64,000 nucleotides of DNA from Acidimicrobiia bacterium UBA5794 (GCA_002418265.1 DIDS01000014.1:189122-253121), one strand, 5' to 3'. Positions 33,274 to 42,885 are shown, counted from the first letter of the stretch. Translations and numbers: made by a program. The notes: generated by a model from the letters alone, not told the origin.

Positions 33274-34617
33274 TCAGACGAGGCCGAGGGCGTTCATTGC
33301 TCGACCGACCTTGAGAAACCCGGCAATGTTGGCGCCTTTGACGTAATCACCGCTTGCGCCATACAGCTCGGCTGTTTCGTAGCAGCGGCGGTGGATCTCC
33401 ATCATGATGCCGGCCAGGCGCTCCTCGGTGTATTCGAATGACCACGAATCCCGTGATGCGTTCTGCTGCATCTCAAGCGCAGACGTGGCGACTCCACCCG
33501 CATTGGCTGCCTTGCCGGGACCGAACGCCACACCCGCCTCCCGGAACAGCTTCAGTGCCGAAGGCGTCGTCGGCATGTTTGCACCCTCAGCAACGGCGGT
33601 GCATCCGTTCTCGATGAGCATCTTTGCGGCATCGCTGCGCAGCTCGTTTTCGGTGGCACACGGCAGAGCAACGTCGCAGGGGATGGACCACACCGAACCC
33701 GAGGTTGAATACAGGGCATCGCCTCCGCGCCTTTCTGCGTATGCGTCGAGGCGAAGCCGCTCAACCTCTTTGACCTGTTTGAGGATCTCTACGTCGATGC
33801 CCTTCCTGTCGACCACGAAACCGGTCGAATCCGAGCAGGCAACAACGGTCCCACCGAGCTGGGCAACTTTTTCGATCGCATAAATCGCAACATTGCCCGC
33901 ACCCGACACGACACACGTCTTTCCGTCGAGAGATTCGCCCCTGACACGAAGCATCTCGTCGACGAAGAACGCGGTGCCATACCCGGTCGCCTCTTTGCGT
34001 ACGAGAGCACCGCCCCAATCAATGCCCTTGCCCGTGATGACCGCGGATTCGTAGCGGTTTGTGATCCGCTTGTACTGGCCGAACAGCCAACCGATCTCCC
34101 GAGCCCCCACCCCGATATCTCCCGCGGGGATGTCGGTGTATTCGCCGATGTGTCGGTACAACTCGAGCATGAAGCTCTGGCAGAACCGCATCACCTCGTT
34201 GGCACTGCGGCCCTTCGGATCGAAGTCGGCGCCACCTTTGGCTCCACCAATCGGCAGCCCGGTGAGGGCGTTCTTGAAGACCTGCTCAAAGCCCAGGAAC
34301 TTGATCGTACCGAGATACACGGTGGGATGGAAGCGAAGGCCACCTTTGAAGGGACCCAGAGCGCTGTTGAATTCGACCCGAAATCCTCGATTGATGTGAG
34401 TCTGTCCCTGATCATCCTGCCAAGGCACACGGAAGATGATCTGGCGTTCCGGTTCGCAGATCCGCTGAATCGCCTTCTGCTCAGCCAGTTCCGGATGCCG
34501 TTCAAGGACGGGTCCGAGGGCATCGAACACCTCCGCCACGGTCTGGTGGAACTCCGTTTCACCAGGGTTGCGTCGCACAACATCGTCAAAGATGGTTTCA
34601 AGTTTCGGATCGAGCAT
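33274..34617 (-). CDS. gdhA: NADP-type glutamate dehydrogenase
   Basis: A protein of 447 aa, the usual length of the small hexameric bacterial GdhA. Glutamate-binding PFKGGLRFH lies at residues 89-97 and the catalytic Lys127 in PIGGAKGGADFDPKGRS. The Rossmann motif is VVSGAGNVAIYAIEKV (GAGN), with a downstream C-terminal catalytic segment. It interconverts 2-oxoglutarate, ammonium and NADPH with glutamate. It lies alone, convergent with the ABC operon. Confidence 0.96.
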   Translation of the reverse strand: MLDPKLETIFDDVVRRNPGETEFHQTVAEVFDALGPVLERHPELAEQKAIQRICEPERQIIFRVPWQDDQGQTHINRGFRVEFNSALGPFKGGLRFHPTVYLGTIKFLGFEQVFKNALTGLPIGGAKGGADFDPKGRSANEVMRFCQSFMLELYRHIGEYTDIPAGDIGVGAREIGWLFGQYKRITNRYESAVITGKGIDWGGALVRKEATGYGTAFFVDEMLRVRGESLDGKTCVVSGAGNVAIYAIEKVAQLGGTVVACSDSTGFVVDRKGIDVEILKQVKEVERLRLDAYAERRGGDALYSTSGSVWSIPCDVALPCATENELRSDAAKMLIENGCTAVAEGANMPTTPSALKLFREAGVAFGPGKAANAGGVATSALEMQQNASRDSWSFEYTEERLAGIMMEIHRRCYETAELYGASGDYVKGANIAGFLKVGRAMNALGLV

Positions 34618-34798
34618 CGGTACCTCGTCGATGGAAGAAGATCACCGCAGGGTAGACCGTGGCTACATCGTGAGATAAATCCCAAACGTTGCGTCCATGC
34701 GTGGTTGACGAGCCCGTTCCTCCTCGCCACGAAGGCGGTGGTGGCAGCGAGGTCTGGAATGATGCACACACCAGCATCCCTGCGCTGAGCCAGATCGG

Positions 34799-35359
34799 CT
34801 ATCTCCCCATCGCATGAAACTCGGGGTTGGGTTCCAATTCGGCCAGGTGGGCAATGCGGTTGGAGAGCGCGAACAGGGCCGTGATCGAGCCGATGTCCCA
34901 GACATCATCGTCACTGAATCCGTGGTCGGTCAACGCCTTTCGGTCCGATTCATTGATCTCTTCCGGGTGACGGGCCAGCTTGACAGCAAACGAGAGCATC
35001 GCTCGTTGCCGTGCGGTGACCGGGGCGGTGCGCCAGTTCGCCACGATGCGGTCCGAGATCGTGGGGTCCTTGGCACGGATTCGAAGGATCGCCCCGTGTG
35101 CGACGATGCAATAGACACAGTCGTTGGCGGCACTGGTGGCCACCACGATCATTTCTCGTTCCATCTTGGACAGACCTGAGTCTCGCTCCATGAGCGCGTC
35201 GTGGTAATCCATGAATGCTCGGAGCTCATCGGGACGATGCCCCATCGCCAAGAACACGTTGGGAATGAATCCCGTTCGTTCGGCGATCGGCTCGATCCGT
35301 TCCCGAAGATCGTCTGGCAGGTCTTTGAGGGTTCCGATCGAATATCGACTGTTTTTCAT
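34799..35359 (-). CDS. AhpD/carboxymuconolactone-decarboxylase-like peroxidase
   Basis: A protein of 186 aa. The redox-active pair is Cys81-x-x-Cys84 with His88 in CVYCIVAHGAIL, as in AhpD-like peroxidase-related enzymes. Upstream LSKMEREMIVVATSAAN is the family helix. It probably reduces alkyl hydroperoxides or recycles a peroxiredoxin. No adjacent AhpC is present. The gene is on the same strand as a VOC protein gene, 29 nt upstream. Confidence 0.88.
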   Translation of the reverse strand: MKNSRYSIGTLKDLPDDLRERIEPIAERTGFIPNVFLAMGHRPDELRAFMDYHDALMERDSGLSKMEREMIVVATSAANDCVYCIVAHGAILRIRAKDPTISDRIVANWRTAPVTARQRAMLSFAVKLARHPEEINESDRKALTDHGFSDDDVWDIGSITALFALSNRIAHLAELEPNPEFHAMGR

Positions 35360-35387
35360 CGGTCATGCCGCCTTTACCTGATTGCGA

Positions 35388-35819
35388 TCACGTGTCCTTG
35401 GCGTCCGTCTTCGGTTTGCGTGGCTTGGACCACCACATCTCAAGCTGGATATTGTCAGGGTCACGGAACACCAGTGCCGATCCCCCCTCGGTGTCGGTGA
35501 CTGGCGAGTGCTCCACGCCAAGGGCTTTCAAATGTGTTTCCCAAACGTCGAGATCCTCACGCTCGTTTACCGAAAACCCGACGTGATCAAGCCCGACTCG
35601 CCGCTCGTCGAAGCGCCCGTCAGGGATCTCCTCGTGCTGATTGAGCCCGATGATCAGTCGAGAGCGTTCATCGAGCAGCACAATCATCGTTCGGTTGGAG
35701 AACTCGACTCGTCGCAGGCGGCGTAGCCCGAGCACCCGCTCGTACCAGCCAGCGCTCGCATCGACATCGGACACCGACAGGTCAAGATGACCAATACCTG
35801 AGAAACCGGGGTTTTCCAT
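35388..35819 (-). CDS. VOC/glyoxalase-fold protein
   Basis: A protein of 143 aa from ATG 35819 (GGGAGGGAGAGG precedes it). Motifs: IGHLDLSVSDVDASAGWYERVLGL, a metal-binding His in the first strand, then LDHVGFSVNERED and FRDPDNIQLEMWW. The last Glu is the common VOC metal ligand. Glyoxalase, dioxygenase or resistance-type activity cannot be distinguished. It sits just upstream of the AhpD-like gene. Confidence 0.88.
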   Translation of the reverse strand: MENPGFSGIGHLDLSVSDVDASAGWYERVLGLRRLRRVEFSNRTMIVLLDERSRLIIGLNQHEEIPDGRFDERRVGLDHVGFSVNEREDLDVWETHLKALGVEHSPVTDTEGGSALVFRDPDNIQLEMWWSKPRKPKTDAKDT

Positions 35820-35870
35820 ACCTCTCCCTCCCGACAGCACCCTACCTCCGACTTGGAGCGCCGTGACCGG

Positions 35871-36758
35871 TCAGACCGCCATTTCGATGCCAGCTTCGGC
35901 GGCATCGGCGGCGAGCTCTTCGAGGGCCGTGTCGGTGTCGACACAGGTGGAGACGAGTCCAATCACCCGTGACACACCAAGTTCTGCATACCGTCCGAGG
36001 AGGTCCACACGCGATGGCCCTGCATCGGTAAAGCGGGTCGCAAACACATGGACCGAAACGCGAAGGTCGTCGGGGTCCCGGTCGATCTCTTCACACCGTG
36101 AGGCGATGATCGGGAGGGCTTCGACCAGCTCCTCGGGAGTCAAGCCGTCCAGGTTCAACTCGTCGGCGTGACGAGCCGCCAGCCGCCAGGTCACTTCGGG
36201 GCCGTTTCCGCCCACCATGATCGGGATCCCGGGACGTTGCAGGGGCTTTGGCACATTGATGGCGTCGCGCACCATTCCATGGTCGCCTTCGTAGGTCGCG
36301 AGTCCCGGCGCCATCATCTTTGCAATGATCTCCAGCTGATCACCCAGGTTGGCCAGTCGCTCCCTTGCGCTCGGGAAGCCATAGCCGTATGCCTCCCATT
36401 CGTCACGTTTCCAACCAGCACCGATACCGAGTTCCATCCGTCCTCCGGTCTGAACGTCCATGGTCGACATCATCTTGGCCGTCAGGGCGGGATTGCGGAA
36501 TCCGGCACATATCACGACATGCCCGAGGCGAACCCGTTCAGTGATCGAGCCCAACGCAGCAAGCGTGGAGAAGGATTCGAACGTGATCTCCTGTGTCGGT
36601 TTCGGCACCGTGTGGAAATGGTCGTACACCCAGATCGATTCGAAGCCGAGGGCATCGGCTTGTTCGCCAACGTGCACGGTACGGCTCCACGCCTTAGCCG
36701 GGTCCCACCCGTCGTACTCCCCGATCCATCCCTGCGGAACGATCACACCCAATTGCAT
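35871..36758 (-). CDS. LLM-class F420-dependent oxidoreductase
   Basis: A protein of 295 aa. The luciferase-like TIM barrel starts MQLGVIVPQGWIGEYDGWDP and has GFESIWVYDHF, ERVRLGHVVICAGFRNPALTAKMMSTMD and MELGIGAGWKRDEWEAYG. PIMVGGNGPEVTWRLAARHADELNLDG is the family signature just before the C-terminal helices. F420-dependent enzymes of this group oxidise or reduce small organic substrates; the cofactor is inferred from the family. Typical of actinobacteria. Confidence 0.92.
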   Translation of the reverse strand: MQLGVIVPQGWIGEYDGWDPAKAWSRTVHVGEQADALGFESIWVYDHFHTVPKPTQEITFESFSTLAALGSITERVRLGHVVICAGFRNPALTAKMMSTMDVQTGGRMELGIGAGWKRDEWEAYGYGFPSARERLANLGDQLEIIAKMMAPGLATYEGDHGMVRDAINVPKPLQRPGIPIMVGGNGPEVTWRLAARHADELNLDGLTPEELVEALPIIASRCEEIDRDPDDLRVSVHVFATRFTDAGPSRVDLLGRYAELGVSRVIGLVSTCVDTDTALEELAADAAEAGIEMAV

Positions 36759-36979
36759 CTGCTCTCCTCGATAGTTCCCTCGACCTTACCGCGCAACCAT
36801 GGCTGCCTTCCCGTGAGATCCAGGTGAGCAATCCGATTGGGTGGCCGTCTCTTTCACCAATCGGATCCCGGCCGAGGTGACCTGTTCACCGTTGCGAGAT
36901 CGGAGATCCGTTGGCATGGTCGCGGAGAAATCTGCAACACTATTCTGCAACAATGGGACCAACCGATACAGGAGTGCAT

Positions 36980-37378
36980 GTGAAGATTGTCGTTGGGTTC
37001 ATCGACAGCCCCGAGGGTGATGCCGCCATTGAACAGGCAATCGAGGAGGCAAAACTCCGGAACGCGAGCCTGGTCATCGTCAACTCCATGCTCGGTGGGA
37101 GCCACGACCAACTGGAGGACTACACCGCAATCGACAAGCGGCTCAGAGAACTCACCGAGCGGTTGACCGCTGAAGGAATCGATCACACCGTCCACGGATA
37201 TGTTCGCGGGGAGAAACCGGCGACGGACATCGTGGCCGCCGTCAATGAACACGATGCCGATCTCATTGTCATCGGTATCCGCAAACGGACAGCAACCGGA
37301 AAAGTGTTTCTGGGTTCCAACGCTCTCGACATCCTCCACGACTCCCCCGTTCCGGTCCTTTGCGTCAAGGCGAAATAG
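36980..37378 (+). CDS. Universal stress protein (UspA family)
   Basis: A protein of 132 aa from GTG 36980, where AGGAG lies 5 nt upstream; ATG 36953 in the same frame is the alternative. VKIVVGFIDSPEGDAAIEQAI opens the alpha/beta fold, and IGIRKRTATGKVFLGSNALD gives the G-2x-G-9x-GS nucleotide-binding pattern. It ends SPVPVLCVKAK. It probably binds ATP and is stress-induced, but nothing here shows the signal. Confidence 0.9.
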   Translation: MKIVVGFIDSPEGDAAIEQAIEEAKLRNASLVIVNSMLGGSHDQLEDYTAIDKRLRELTERLTAEGIDHTVHGYVRGEKPATDIVAAVNEHDADLIVIGIRKRTATGKVFLGSNALDILHDSPVPVLCVKAK

Positions 37379-37448
37379 CCAGACGTACGGTCAGATTCCG
37401 GAAGCGTGCGCGGTCTGACAAACGTCACTGACACGAGTGCAAGGAACT

Positions 37449-38090
37449 ATGTTTGCCTCCATGGCGACCATCACAAGACTCACCGATTCGTGCATATACG
37501 TAGCAACCGACAGCGCGGCAACCCTGTTCGATCCGGGCTTCCACAGCTTCCTTTCAGGACAGATCGATCTCGATTCGATCGGGGAGGTCACGACCGTCGC
37601 AATCACCCACGAACACGGCGACCACGTCCATCCGGATTTCGTGCGCTGGTTGGTCGACCGCGGCGACGATGTGGCCGTTCACTCGAACCAGGCCGTGGCC
37701 GATCTGCTCGCCCCACACGACATCGAGGTATCGGTCGATGCACCGACAGGGTTCAGCGTTGAGGACGTGGTCCATGGAAAGATCCCCAACGGATCCCAAC
37801 CGCCCAACCGGGCCTTCACCATCGATGGCGTGTTCACCCACCCGGGGGACAGCCGTGACCCATCAAACAGCGCTCCGGTACTCGCTCTCCCGATCATTGT
37901 CCCGTGGGACACGGCGATCGGTGCCGTCGAGTTCGCCCGCCGACTCGGCCCCTCCCAGGTCGTCCCCATCCACGATTTCTACATGAGTGAGAGTGGACGG
38001 TCCTGGTCTCGTGATCTGGTCAGGGGCATCCTCGCCGATGATGGCATCGAGGTGCTCGATCTCGACTGGGGAGACAACGCCACCGTATAG
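37449..38090 (+). CDS. Metallo-beta-lactamase-fold hydrolase (UPF/L-ascorbate-6-P lactonase-like)
   Basis: A protein of about 213 aa. The metal site is TVAITHEHGDHVHPDF (HxHxDH). Later TIDGVFTHPGDSRD and VVPIHDFYM carry the additional Asp and His ligands. The short length and the absence of the large C-terminal domain match the small MBL group that includes UlaG-like lactonases. Substrate unknown. The exact start is uncertain: ATG 37449 or ATG 37461. Confidence 0.85.
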   Translation: MFASMATITRLTDSCIYVATDSAATLFDPGFHSFLSGQIDLDSIGEVTTVAITHEHGDHVHPDFVRWLVDRGDDVAVHSNQAVADLLAPHDIEVSVDAPTGFSVEDVVHGKIPNGSQPPNRAFTIDGVFTHPGDSRDPSNSAPVLALPIIVPWDTAIGAVEFARRLGPSQVVPIHDFYMSESGRSWSRDLVRGILADDGIEVLDLDWGDNATV

Positions 38091-38161
38091 AGCGATATGG
38101 CACGGATGTGTCACAGAGATGGATCAGCTTCTCACCAAGAACCGTCAACAGGAGGAAATCG

Positions 38162-38656
38162 ATGCCCATCGTCCGTGTCGACAAGAACATCGACGCCCAC
38201 ACCTTCACTGTCGTATCCAACTACGGCGCTCCCGTCGAACGCGTCTGGCAGCTGTACGCCGACCCACGCCAGCTCGAGCGGTTCTGGGGTCCCCCGTCGT
38301 GGCCAGCCACGGTTGTTGATCACGATCTGCGCCCGGGAGGCCGGGTCACCTACTTCATGACCGGGCCCGAAGGCGAGAAGTCGGCCGGCTACTGGGATGT
38401 GCTTGAGGTTGACGCTCCCCACCGGTTCGTGGTCAACGACGGGTTTGCCGACGACGACGGCAAACCGAACCACGACATGCCAACCGTCCGGATGGAGTTT
38501 CAGTTTGCCGAGCACGCAGACGGCGGCACGCTCACGACGGTTGCCTCGACGTTCCCATCGGAAGACGCCATGACCCGCCTCATCGAGATGGGCATGGAAG
38601 ACGGTATGCGCGAAGCCATGGGACAGATCGATGCGGTGCTCGCCGCTCCGACGTGA
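38162..38656 (+). CDS. SRPBCC/AHSA1-like domain protein
   Basis: A protein of 164 aa from ATG 38162, with a strong SD AGGAGG. VVSNYGAPVERVWQLYADPRQLERFWGPP is the START-like helix-strand entry of AHSA1-type proteins, with RVTYFMTGPEG and WDVLEVDAPHRFVV following. This family binds small hydrophobic ligands or assists stress responses; the precise role is unknown. It follows the MBL hydrolase gene after 71 nt. Confidence 0.88.
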   Translation: MPIVRVDKNIDAHTFTVVSNYGAPVERVWQLYADPRQLERFWGPPSWPATVVDHDLRPGGRVTYFMTGPEGEKSAGYWDVLEVDAPHRFVVNDGFADDDGKPNHDMPTVRMEFQFAEHADGGTLTTVASTFPSEDAMTRLIEMGMEDGMREAMGQIDAVLAAPT

Positions 38657-38713
38657 CGGAACCCCATCCCCAACGGACGGTCAGCATCTCGGCGTCGCAG
38701 TAGCCTTCGGGTG

Positions 38714-39055
38714 ATGCACCGGATCTTCACCACCAGCGTGTCCGCGGTCTATCCACTGTACGTCGCAAAAGTCGAGCGCAAGGGGCGTACAAAGGCCGAG
38801 CTGGACCAGGTGATCGAGTGGCTGACCGGATTCGACGAGGCCACGGTACAGAAGTACCTGGCCTCCGATGCGACGTTCGAGACCTTCTTCGCCGAGGCCG
38901 AACTGAACCCCAGCGCCTCATCGATCACCGGGGTCGTGTGCGGCGTCCGGGTGGAGACCATCGACGATCCACTCATGCAACAGATCCGCTACCTGGACAA
39001 GTTGGTCGACGAACTCGCCAAGGGCAAGCCGATGGAGAAGATTCTGCGCCCCTGA
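38714..39055 (+). CDS. DUF2200-type protein
   Basis: A protein of 113 aa (ATG 38714; the GTG just before it adds one residue). MHRIFTTSVSAVYPLYVAKVERKG, VIEWLTGFDEATVQ and GVVCGVRVETIDDPLMQQIRYLDKLVDELAKGK match DUF2200 throughout. The biochemical function of the family is unknown. It stands alone. Confidence 0.9.
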   Translation: MHRIFTTSVSAVYPLYVAKVERKGRTKAELDQVIEWLTGFDEATVQKYLASDATFETFFAEAELNPSASSITGVVCGVRVETIDDPLMQQIRYLDKLVDELAKGKPMEKILRP

Positions 39056-39182
39056 GTTCACCGACACGTGTCGGCACAAGCAGACCGATACTCGGGTACC
39101 CGCGACTTTGCGGTACGTGATCCTGGCAGCCCTGCACGAAGACTGATTCTCGGGGTGGATTCCCAACATCCGTTGAGTGGTG

Positions 39183-39188
39183 TATAAT
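39183..39188 (+). promoter_or_regulatory. TATAAT -10 box, probable leaderless promoter
   Basis: A perfect TATAAT stands 8 nt before ATG 39197 of the antitoxin gene. The transcription start would fall at or within about 2 nt of the ATG, so the transcript is probably leaderless. No good -35 is present at 16-18 bp. Confidence 0.6.
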
Positions 39189-39196
39189 TGCGGTGT

Positions 39197-39451
39197 ATGC
39201 AACGAACCAACATATTCCTGACCGATGAGCAGCAAAAGCGGTTGCAACATCGGGCTGCCGAAGAAGGGATCTCCAAGTCACGTCTGATCCGGCGCATTCT
39301 CGACGATGCCCTCGGGGTTACTCACGTGACGGCGTCGGTTGAAGAGGTTGTCCGCGCCACGGCGGGTATCTGGTCCGACCGGACCGATGAGGAGATACAT
39401 GAGGTGCTTGCGTGGCGCAGCGAGGATCCACTGGAGCGTCTGGCTCGATGA
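39197..39451 (+). CDS. Ribbon-helix-helix antitoxin (VapB-like)
   Basis: A protein of 84 aa. The N-terminus RTNIFLTDEQQKRLQHRAAEEGISKSRLIRRILDDAL is a CopG/ribbon-helix-helix DNA-binding domain. The C-terminal tail IWSDRTDEEIHEVLAWRSEDP probably wraps the toxin. The ATG directly follows a TATAAT box and the stop overlaps the PIN toxin gene by 4 nt. Autoregulation of the operon is expected. Confidence 0.88.
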   Translation: MQRTNIFLTDEQQKRLQHRAAEEGISKSRLIRRILDDALGVTHVTASVEEVVRATAGIWSDRTDEEIHEVLAWRSEDPLERLAR

Positions 39452-39831
39452 AGCTCTTCGACTCCGACATCCTCATCGAACATCTTCGGGGAAACGTGGC
39501 TGCTACGGCACTCCTCGTTGACGCGTCGCTTTCACGACAGGCTGCGTGCTCTGTCCTGACTCGTTTCGAGTTGCTCTCGGGAATGCGCTCCGATGAACGG
39601 TCGCCGATCAGGCAGCTCCTCGACTCACTGACGAATCTCGAAGTCACCCAAGAGGTTGCCACGCGGGCCGGTGAATGGGCCCGCAGCTTTCGCAAAGGCC
39701 ACGAGGGAATCTCATCGATCGACTATCTCATCGCCGCAACTGCCGAGATCCACGGGGCGGATCTGTTGACCAACAACGTGAAGCACTTCCCCATGTTCGA
39801 GGAACTCCAACCAGCCATCCCGCAGGCTTGA
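39448..39831 (+). CDS. PIN-domain toxin (VapC-like)
   Basis: A protein of 127 aa starting ATG 39448 with a 4-nt overlap to the antitoxin. The four PIN acidic residues are visible: FDSDILIEHL, RFELLSGM, SSIDYLIAATA and GADLLTNNVKHF. It is predicted to cleave RNA (tRNA or rRNA in known VapC proteins) when free of its antitoxin. First of several PIN modules in the window. Confidence 0.92.
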   Translation: MKLFDSDILIEHLRGNVAATALLVDASLSRQAACSVLTRFELLSGMRSDERSPIRQLLDSLTNLEVTQEVATRAGEWARSFRKGHEGISSIDYLIAATAEIHGADLLTNNVKHFPMFEELQPAIPQA

Positions 39832-40153
39832 CGCGAGCATCGAATCTGGGACGAGGACAACAGAGCACCCAAACCGGTGACCGCGAAAAGGACTGGCAGA
39901 GAATCTCTCACCGCCGGTCGGCTCCCCCCGCGCCCTCTGGCCGTCATTCGTTCCAGATGTGGATCGGGAGACCGATCTTCAAGAACGCATCAAGATGGTC
40001 CGCTTCCCATGTCGGAATGCGGAGGGCCAGAAGAATCGTTGAGATCAGCGTGAGCATCGGATCTCCCGACGGGCTTCCGAGGCTACCGCGTGATCATCAG
40101 ATCGGAAGTATCTCGGCTCTCGCTGACCCCGTGTGCATTTCGAGGCTCCACCC
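39832..40153. other. Stretch without a recognisable gene
   Basis: About 320 nt between the VapC stop and the HtrA-like stop (convergent). Short frames on both strands show no coding signature, and I saw no strong hairpin. Confidence 0.45.
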
Positions 40154-41707
40154 TCAGTCTGCAAACACGTAGAAGCTCCCAAGGATCTTGTCGAATGCCT
40201 CCAGGTCCGCATCGCTCACGATCTGCATCTGAACGAGGATGACAAACTCCCCACCTTCGGGGTATGCCTCAAGGACAACGAACATCGAGCCAGTCCCGCC
40301 GCAGTTGGTCCATACGTCGTACGACCCGGTGTAGACGACGTCCTCATAGGCGTACTGCCCGTCATAGGCGCATTCCTCAGAGAAGTCCACCCAATCGAGG
40401 AGATCTCCGGGATTGATCTGGCTCGCGAGAACCGAAGATGCACCGAAGAACACGCCGGGAACCTCCCACGAGGTGTAGTACCCGTCGAGATCCGGGGCGG
40501 CAAAGATGGCGTTGCCGACGAGCTCGTCGTTGAAGACCCAGCCTGAGCCGTCAACGTCAGACCAGGCCGTTGGGATCTCCATGACAAGCAGACCATCGTC
40601 GTCATACACCTCGCTGTATTCGTATCCAGCCGAGGAGGTGTCTTCGACGTCATCGGCGAGTTCTTGTACGAAGGAGAACACGACCTTGAGCTCTTCGTCC
40701 TTGTTGAGCGTCCCTTCCAGGTACTCCTGGGTCTCGGATCGGAACACCTCAATAGTCAGCTGATCGTCTGCGTCGTGACTGCGAAGGATGTCGCAATAAT
40801 CGGCCATGGTCCCATCGGTCGCCAGGACAAGACCCTCGATCTCGGTGATGATGTCGCCACCCTTGATACCGATCGCTGCGGCGGGAGAACCTGATTCGAC
40901 AGCTGACACCCATATGCCCGAGTATTCCTCGTTGAGGAAAGCGGTTCCGTTGACCCCGATCGATGTCACGTCCTCTCCGTCGATGAGGGAATCCAGGACC
41001 TTGTTGATTTCTCCTTGCCCAATCGCGTAGTTGAGGTCGAGCTCCTCTAGGCCTGCATAGTTGACGCCGACAACTTCGCCATTGTCGGTCACGAGGGGAC
41101 CCCCGGAATTACCCGGCAGGATCTGAGCTGTGTGCTCAAGAACGGAGTCAACCGAGGCCCAGCTCGTCTCACCACTGGCTCTCTCCTTTGAGATGATTCC
41201 CTCGGTCAGGGTGAACTCGGGATCGCCCAAGGGGAAACCTGCGGCGTAGACACTCATTCCGCTCGCAACATTCCCGTCGAACCAATCGAGTGTGGGGTAT
41301 CCGTCTCCGTCGATATCGATCACTGCGAGATCGGAGCACTCAGATACGCCCAACACTTTTGCGTTCAGCGGCTTGTCTTGACCATCCATGTACACCTGGA
41401 GAAAGGCTGCACCGGTGACCACGTGGTTGTTGGTGACGGCGAGTCCTTCGGAATCGATGATGAATCCCGTTCCGGATCTCCCCACGTTGGAGAGTTGACC
41501 CTCCTGGGGATCAACGAAGCTCCCCTGGGAGACGATCTGTACGACAGCGGGTCGCACACCCTCCAACCCCATCGAAGCATCGTCAACGGTGGTCGTTGTC
41601 GTGTCTTCGGGCACCGTTGTGGTTTCCTCCGCGGATCCACCACACGACGCCACCATGGCCGATACGACGAGAGCTGATACTGACAAACGCAAGACACGAT
41701 ATCTCAC
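40154..41707 (-). CDS. HtrA/DegP-like serine protease lipoprotein with one PDZ domain
   Basis: A protein of 517 aa from GTG 41707, which has AAGGGAG 5 nt upstream. A short signal peptide ends in a lipobox-like VASC (Cys22), then a Thr-rich linker. The trypsin-like triad is His95 (VTNNHVVTGA), Asp126 (SDLAVIDI) and Ser201 (PGNSGGPL). A PDZ domain follows at about 255-345 (IWVSAVESGSPAAAIGIKGGDIITEI). The C-terminal 160 residues are an extra domain rich in Tyr, Glu and Asp with two Cys, function unknown. It is a surface-anchored quality-control or processing protease. Confidence 0.9.
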   Translation of the reverse strand: MRYRVLRLSVSALVVSAMVASCGGSAEETTTVPEDTTTTTVDDASMGLEGVRPAVVQIVSQGSFVDPQEGQLSNVGRSGTGFIIDSEGLAVTNNHVVTGAAFLQVYMDGQDKPLNAKVLGVSECSDLAVIDIDGDGYPTLDWFDGNVASGMSVYAAGFPLGDPEFTLTEGIISKERASGETSWASVDSVLEHTAQILPGNSGGPLVTDNGEVVGVNYAGLEELDLNYAIGQGEINKVLDSLIDGEDVTSIGVNGTAFLNEEYSGIWVSAVESGSPAAAIGIKGGDIITEIEGLVLATDGTMADYCDILRSHDADDQLTIEVFRSETQEYLEGTLNKDEELKVVFSFVQELADDVEDTSSAGYEYSEVYDDDGLLVMEIPTAWSDVDGSGWVFNDELVGNAIFAAPDLDGYYTSWEVPGVFFGASSVLASQINPGDLLDWVDFSEECAYDGQYAYEDVVYTGSYDVWTNCGGTGSMFVVLEAYPEGGEFVILVQMQIVSDADLEAFDKILGSFYVFAD

Positions 41708-41994
41708 GGGGTCTCCCTTCATCCCCAGCGGAAGCCCGACGCGATGCATCAGCGGTTGCTGACACGGACGGTCGGTGACAGCACCCGCCCTTCGGGTGAA
41801 GATAACACACCACAGGGTCGTCACGACAGTTCCCCGAGCGTACGGTGCACGGATGGGACGCCGTCACCTCGGAAATCGTCAGCTTCGGCTCCTCACGGCC
41901 CCACTGCTCAACAATCGACACGTCAATCTGACCGTTCGTTGTCCCGATTCTTGCGGCGACGGCTACCACAATCTTGTGGGAGCCCATTTTCTGG

Positions 41995-42885
41995 TCAGAT
42001 GCGGGTGACTCGGTCGATTTCGTAGATCACACCGTGTCCCGGACGTTCGGAACGACAGGTGAGGTAGACCGGTTCGGGATCCCGATGGGATGTCACGTGA
42101 ACCTCAAACGAGGCGTCCGGTCCCTGGAACACAATCTCGGCCCGATCACGGTTCCTCCGGTACGAGGTGATCGCCAGATCGTCGAAGCCGCTCAGCTCCT
42201 CCAAGTTGCGCAGGTAATGCTCAGCAGCCTGCACCAGGCGGGGGCGGATGCTCCGACCTCGGTGGTGAGTGAGATCCAGTCGATTCGCTTCATAATCGGA
42301 AGCCAGCGTTTCTGCGTCCTCGGGCTCAAGGCGACCGAAATAGTCACCTCGGGGAAGGACCAAGAGGTTGCCTGCGAAGCGGTCTCCACCAATATGGGAC
42401 GTCTCCCATGTCCACTCCGGCCGAATCGCCGACATCGCGCGGTAGAAGGGTCGGCCCTTGTCAGCACAGCAGATGTCGTGACGGCCGTGAGTGCACACGA
42501 GATAGATCGGATGATCCACCACGGTGCCAGTCCCGGTGTCGCCTTGGGCCAAAGCTTCCATGTCAACGTCGAGGAGGTCTGACGGGTCGTCCATCGGCAT
42601 CGATACGAGTGACGGTGCCACGTCCCTTCCCCCCGAGTACCCCTTGTAATAGATCGGGTCACCGATTCGGGAGCGGTTCCGGATGAGCAGGATGCGGACA
42701 TCGTCGGCGTTTCGCTCCAGCTCGGCCGCTATCTCGGTCGGTAGCTTGCTTTCGGTGAGGGCGTCGGGACCCCATGCTCCAGGCTGTTCGATGAGGAGCC
42801 AGGCCGACACCAACGACGCAGTGGCATACATCGGCTCAACGCGAGCCAAAGCTTCTGCTGAGCATCGTGGCCCACCAAGGGTCAA
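41995..42885 (-). CDS. Sucrase/ferredoxin-like [2Fe-2S] protein
   Basis: A protein of 296 aa. The thioredoxin-like ferredoxin domain shows LVCTHGRHDICCADKGRPF and ETSHIGGDRFAGNLLVLPRG, the signature Cys and His region of the sucrase/ferredoxin-like family; N-terminal PRCSAEALARV provides another Cys. It is predicted to bind a [2Fe-2S] cluster and act in electron transfer. It overlaps the JmjC-type oxygenase gene by 4 nt and is therefore probably its redox partner in a candidate peptide-modifying system (inference). Confidence 0.85.
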   Translation of the reverse strand: MTLGGPRCSAEALARVEPMYATASLVSAWLLIEQPGAWGPDALTESKLPTEIAAELERNADDVRILLIRNRSRIGDPIYYKGYSGGRDVAPSLVSMPMDDPSDLLDVDMEALAQGDTGTGTVVDHPIYLVCTHGRHDICCADKGRPFYRAMSAIRPEWTWETSHIGGDRFAGNLLVLPRGDYFGRLEPEDAETLASDYEANRLDLTHHRGRSIRPRLVQAAEHYLRNLEELSGFDDLAITSYRRNRDRAEIVFQGPDASFEVHVTSHRDPEPVYLTCRSERPGHGVIYEIDRVTRI

